Source: Lycium barbarum
Lineage: Eukaryota > Streptophyta > Magnoliopsida > Solanales > Solanaceae
NCBI RefSeq assembly: GCF_019175385.1
Contig: NC_083339.1
Coordinates: 29,727,637 to 29,791,636 of the forward strand
DNA length: 64,000 bases
Reading direction: 5' to 3'
Below, piece after piece: positions 59,456 through 64,000 of this stretch. A model generated the notes under the pieces. It searched no databases. It was given only the letters and a program-made list of their open reading frames with translations, and had not been told where the DNA came from. Numbering within the stretch: position 1 is the first letter of the stretch; the number at the start of each line of letters is the position of its first letter. Both the position numbers and the translations under genes were made by a program.

Positions 59456-61162
59456 ATGGCTCGAGGACGCCCTAAGAAGGATAAGACTGACAATAAGATG
59501 GAAGTTCTCGCTCAGAAGACACTCAATCCAAAGGGAGCACGAGTTGAACCGCAAAAACCTGAACAATGGCCTTTGTTGCCACAGAAAATCAGCGTCACAC
59601 CACCAGTGATGAGGGATGCGAGTGGTGGAAAGAAAATTTCCACTGCTATGAATGCTCAAGTTGTGACGGAATCACTGGTAAGGGTGGTACCATAAGTGAA
59701 TGTAGAAGGGCAAAGGATACAGGAATTGGGGATGCCAGGTGTTCGACAAAATGGTCAAGTGAATACTAAGGCTACTCCAGGAGTGGTGTTCACTCCTTGT
59801 GGACAAGAGCAGGAACAAATGATAAAGAGTGCTCGAACTCAGTTGGTATTTGGCTCAACACAGGTAGTGGATGCAGAGGGAAGGACCCATGCTCAGAACA
59901 AACAAGGAGTTTTTGGGGGTCAAGGTATAACGCCATACAAGTCGGAGCAATTAGCTCAGCTTGTTGCAGAAGGGACATTAACAAATAGACTATTTGGTGA
60001 GGCTAAGGAACCAGTTCAGGAGAAGAAACAATGGAATACACTGTTTAAAGGGAACAAAATGGCTGCAAAAGGGATAAGTCTAAAATACATTGCCCCTACT
60101 ATAAGGGCAGGAGAGAAAATTGCTGAACTATGTAAGGAGGACTTGGAAAGGGAAACGACAAAGTGGAATAAAGCAGTGATATTCTATGTGGTGGGTATCT
60201 CACCTACTATAGGAGCTGTGGAGAGATTCATAGCTGCACAATGGAATTTTGCTGCCAAACCAAGGGTTTACTACCATAATGATGGGTATTTCCTAGTCAA
60301 GTTCACCTGTGAAGAGGATAGGGACACCGTACTATACTCAGGCCCATATACCATGAGTAACAAACCAGTCATAGTGAAAAAATGGTCGGATGAGTTTGAT
60401 TTCCATTCAGAAGTATTGCAGACCATACCTCTTTGGATAAAACTACCAAATCTGCCTGTTAACTGTTGGAGCATGGATGCACTAAGCAGGATTGGGAGCA
60501 GTTTAGGAGTACCAGTGTATGCAGATGAGTGCACATCACTGGTGGATAGAGTATCTTATGCTAAGAAACTAGTCGAAATGGACATCACAAAGAACTTTCC
60601 TCAAACTGCTAAGGTCATGGACCCATTGGGGAGGGTGTTTGAGCAGAAAGTTCAATATGATTGGATTCCAAAATATTGCCCCGTTTGTATGCAAGTTGGG
60701 CATGTCTGTCAAGCTAAGGAACAAGGCACAAAGGAAGCTGCTAAGTATACAACTAAGGAAGTTGGGAAACAAGGTGACAAGGCTGATATTCAGGGTGAGG
60801 AGGATGCTAGAAGGGGGAAGAAAAGAACAGGGGCTTACAAGAAGATGAAAACAACTTGGCAAGCCAGGTCTGACTTAGCTGATCTAGATGGTGCTATATC
60901 TATTTAGCAGGAAAATGCAAGTATAGAGGATCCACAGGAAGGTAATGGTCTGACTCATCCTAAAGAAAATTCTGAATGGACTGAGGTTAGAGGGAAAGGG
61001 GTTGCTACCAATACAACCATCCCTCCAGGAAACATGGTAACAATACTGAATGGATTCAACCCATTGGAACCTGGTACATATCAGAATGAGCTGCACACCA
61101 GTGAGGTGGGGCAAAGTAGTGGTGGGGCGCAGATACTAGAACCCCTCTCCATTTCCCAATGA
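59456..61162 (+). pseudogene. LINE ORF1 (DUF4283 plus zinc knuckle), two internal stops
   Basis: RNA-binding chaperone-like protein of plant LINEs. One frame runs from ATG 59456 (MARGRPKKDKTD) to TGA 61160-61162, 568 codons, interrupted by TAA at 59693-59695 and TAG at 60905-60907. The middle (about 60090-60630) is a DUF4283-type domain (WNKAVIFYVVGISPTIGAVE ... IPLWIKLPNLPVNCW). A zinc-knuckle-like CPVCMQVGHVC (about 60680) follows, then a basic Lys-rich tail and EWTEVRGKG, frequent near the end of these ORF1s. The final TGA overlaps the ORF2 ATG as ATGA. Confidence 0.88.
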
Positions 61163-61696
61163 ATATTGTCACTTGGAATGTGAGGGGGTTGAACCAGGGG
61201 TTCAGACAGAGGACTTGATGGCATATATAGCAAATAATAATGTTGGTCTCATTGTTGTTATTGAGACTAGAGTAAAATAACATAATGTTGAAGCTATTAG
61301 GAGAAAGCTTGCTAAAGGGTAGAAATGGGTTGATAATTATAGTAAGAGCCCAAGAGGTAGATTATGGGTTGGGTGGAACCCTCAACTGATGGACTATGAA
61401 GATATACAGTTGCATTCTCAGTATATCCATGGGGCAGTAAAACTAAGACACAATAATATGGAGTTTTCTTTTACTGCAATATATGGGTTGCATACTATAG
61501 AGGACAGGAAAAAACTCTGGGATGAACTCAGAAGGTTGCATGCACAACTGTCAACTCCATGGCTTGCTATGGGTGATTATAATGCAATTAGAGAGGTTGA
61601 TGATATGATGCATGGTAGTACTGTACAAGAAGGAGAAATAAGGAATTTCATGACTTTATGATGGATACTGGTATGGCTGAGATGAAGACCATGGGC
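61159..61696 (+). pseudogene. LINE ORF2 start: AP-endonuclease domain, frameshifted
   Basis: Begins MNIVTWNVRGLNQGF, the standard start of plant LINE endonucleases (first catalytic Asn in WNVRGLN). A one-base shift after about 61210 moves it to another frame (ATG in LMAYIANNN, then VIETRV with the catalytic Glu), with TAA and TAG stops near 61278 and 61321. The last part (61389-61661) reads FTAIYGLHTIEDRKKLWDEL and PWLAMGDYNAIREVDD, the GDxN catalytic motif. Broken by frameshift, stops and the LTR at 61697. Confidence 0.85.
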
Positions 61697-62467
61697 TGTC
61701 ACGACCCGACTAGGGGGCCGCGACGAGCACCCGGTGCTAGCCCACCCGGGCACCCCCTTCTTTATACCCTTATGCTTACATTTAGGTGAACCACGTAATT
61801 TAACATACATTTCCTTTTACCCGTAAAACTAGTCCCATTTGGACAACATCATCTATATATCATCATAGGCATTTATGCCACATCAACGTACATGAGCCGA
61901 CAAGGCTATCAAAAATGATGTACAAAAGATAGGCCGACAAGGCCGGACACGTCTAATCATACACACGTGACTACGAGCCTCTAAGAAGGTATAGCACATC
62001 ACATGAGCGGGACAGGACCCCGCTATGCCCATAATTATATACACAAAATAATAAGTACCCAAAAGCTATGGCTCCGAAGGAAATGGAGCTCTGCTATGCA
62101 ATCTCTGATTAAGCAGCTATGGATCAAGTCTGTCTCCCTGTGCACCTGCGGGCATGACGCAGCGTCCACAACAAAAGGACGTCAGTACGAAGAATGTACT
62201 GAGTATGTAAAGCATGATCAACATCAATAAGAAGCGTAATAGACAGCATAAACGATAACATAAGATGAGAGATAATAATATCATTGTCATAACACTTACT
62301 TGCTTTCCATAGGAACATTCCATTTCCATCGTGTATCCGTATACAAAATCTTGTTCATTCGTATTCACATTCCTATTCATATTGTCTACATTTCATATAC
62401 TTTGCTTATACATAGCCTTTGCACAACATTTACATATCCTTAGCATATTCGTACTCATATTGATGTC

Positions 62468-62531
<64 letters not shown>

Positions 62532-64000
62532 GTACATACTTATAGCCTCTATATAGCTTTTGTATAGCGTACCCGACCATAAAGGATCGGTGTTTCATAC
62601 ATACTTGGCAAACTAAGGCTCAAGGTCATACATACCTGGCCCTACCAAGGCTTCAGGGTTATCCGTACCTTCCGCAGAAGTGTGCGCGCGTTTCGTAACC
62701 ATATGCATACTTTATACATATTCATATACATATATTCTTACCCGGCAGCTCGGGGTATTATTATAGCCCTTCATAGGCACACATACATATCATAGCTCGT
62801 AAGCATCTTTAGCATCATTTTATTCTCATTATTATTACCATCATTATCACTATCTTCGTTGTTATCTTTACATCTATCTTATAGGCCTACTCGTCATACG
62901 AGGAACTTAGTACTATCGTAGCACATCAAGCATCGTGAGCTTATTAGCTCGGAGGGTCAATCATTTGAAGAAATCATAGACTTATAGAAGATTTAGACGT
63001 TAGGCCAAAGAACCATGCCTTATGAAAGAAGGGTTAGCCTTACATACCTTTCCGTCGCACTATTCTACACTTGCGCGTTCCCCTCCAATGTTAGCGTTTC
63101 TACCTTCATTAAAGTCATACTATCATTAGAATCGATAATTAGCACACATGGCTAAAACTAGGGGAAAATCGAACAACATTTCCTTCACGTCATAATTCAA
63201 CTCCCAAACGTCAACAATACATTCACAATATCTTAACAATGGCCATTAGTCATTCACATTATCCTCATTCCTCAATTTACTTTCATTTGCCCATATCTAT
63301 GGCTATACACATGATTTCGTCCATTCACATACAATGTCTATTTCATGGTCTTTCTACGTCATTTATAACACATTCATGTCACAATATAACAATAATCATG
63401 ATTCGATTCCAACTAATTCTCTAAATGGCACTATTCATCATTCATGACCCATTTTTCCATATTCTTCCACACTCCAAGTATTTCAACTCTCCAATATCTT
63501 AAACAACCTATAAACATCATGAATGTTACCTTAGATGTTGTAGGAACAAGCTTTAGTTGATGATACTCCACTTTGAGCAAAACCCTAGTTTATCTCCATT
63601 TGGATTTCTTGACCTTGGATGATCTTTGATAGTTTTCTTACTCTTGATTTACTTGTTTTATGTTGTTGATGACTTATAACCCTTGAAAACTTGCATAATA
63701 AATGTAGAGAGATGTTTTAGAGAGAAGGGGTGTGATGTAGAAGTGAAATGAAATAAGCCTTGGTCCCCTTATTTAATGACTTGAAAATCTGATTTGAAGT
63801 GCACAGTGGTCGTAAACATGGTTTACGGTCCGTATTCCAGTTTACGGACCGTCCTTCGTGGTCGTCTTTAACCATTTATAGAACCAGAAACTCAGGCTGC
63901 AACTTGGTGATTTACGACTATGGTTTATGGGCCGTAAATCACTTTACGGTCCGTATTCCAGGTCGTATTTAACCATTTCATCAACTGGCAGAAAGTTGAA
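61697..64000 (-). mobile_element. Gypsy LTR or element start, runs out of window
   Basis: Starts TGTCACGACCCGACTAGG immediately after LINE coding sequence. Non-coding to the end. It includes a (TA)n tract (62472-62530) and a repeated TTTACGG(T/A)CCGT motif (about 63820-63960). By comparison with the solo LTRs upstream it is an LTR in minus orientation, but of a different family. Its other end and target duplication lie outside. Confidence 0.65.
62472..62530. repeat. (TA)n microsatellite in the right-edge LTR
   Basis: About 29 AT units, uninterrupted. Confidence 0.95.

Larger units (their letters stand above)
59405..61696 (+). mobile_element. LINE (non-LTR retrotransposon), 3' part lost
   Basis: Plant L1-type element: leader, ORF1, and the start of ORF2 (endonuclease), then cut at 61697 by an LTR. 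Reverse transcriptase is not in the window; it may resume beyond the LTR. Both ORFs carry inactivating changes. Confidence 0.88.

Noticed and set aside
62331..62567. Hydrophobic Tyr/Ile-rich frame resembling a membrane segment
   Set aside because: Generated by a (TA)n tract within an LTR.
1..64000. CRISPR arrays, bacterial operons, riboswitches or tRNA genes
   Set aside because: Spaced repeats seen here are tandem or inverted transposon repeats; no tRNA cloverleaf with A/B boxes or other RNA gene was recognised by eye. A tRNAscan or Rfam search would be decisive.

Overview
This is a plant nuclear window, most likely from a Solanaceae species. The lineage is my inference: AT-rich spacers, intron-containing genes with plant splice sites, and repeat families (LTRs ending in TGTCACGACC, hAT ends such as TAGGGGTGGGCA, Stowaway ends such as CTCCCTCCGT) that I associate with Solanaceae. 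No database search was possible. There are no operons, CRISPR arrays or prokaryotic features.

Genes lie only in the first half. Two related GRAS-family transcription-factor genes face away from each other: one on the minus strand at 5019-6666, carrying a one-base frameshift near its N-terminus, and an intact one on the plus strand at 18509-20038. Tail-to-tail with the second is a ubiquitin-activating enzyme E1 gene (minus strand, 28794-21446, six coding exons, predicted 1062 residues). Its second intron appears to use a GC-AG splice pair, and its first intron and 5' flank are swollen by local duplications. An F-box pseudogene (32550-35134) and a PPR gene fragment (35935-36186) follow.

The rest is mobile DNA in layers. 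1-4935: gag and leader of a Ty3/gypsy element (minus strand) with another LTR-type sequence apparently inserted in its LTR region. 8496-16905: a Tourist-like MITE, two hAT elements with exact 8-bp target duplications, two Stowaway-like MITEs, LINE debris and a Helitron. 33361-34600: a hAT-like element flanked by an unusually long (about 200 bp) duplication of F-box sequence. 36492-40904: a Ty1/copia element with both LTRs and a 5-bp duplication but a decayed, partly deleted pol. 42382-49003: solo LTRs nested three deep plus a hAT, every layer with its own target duplication. 53452-55532: another solo LTR. 56776-57608: a hAT-type MITE. 58124-59081: a Mutator-like element with 265-bp inverted repeats built of 61-bp tandem units. 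59405-61696: a LINE cut by a further LTR that runs out of the window.

I found no unknown multi-gene system. The most notable observations are the long duplication flanking the hAT in the F-box pseudogene, the nested insertion chronology at 42-49 kb, the tandem-structured Mutator arms with an unidentified core, the GC-AG intron of the E1 gene, and the frameshifted GRAS paralogue.
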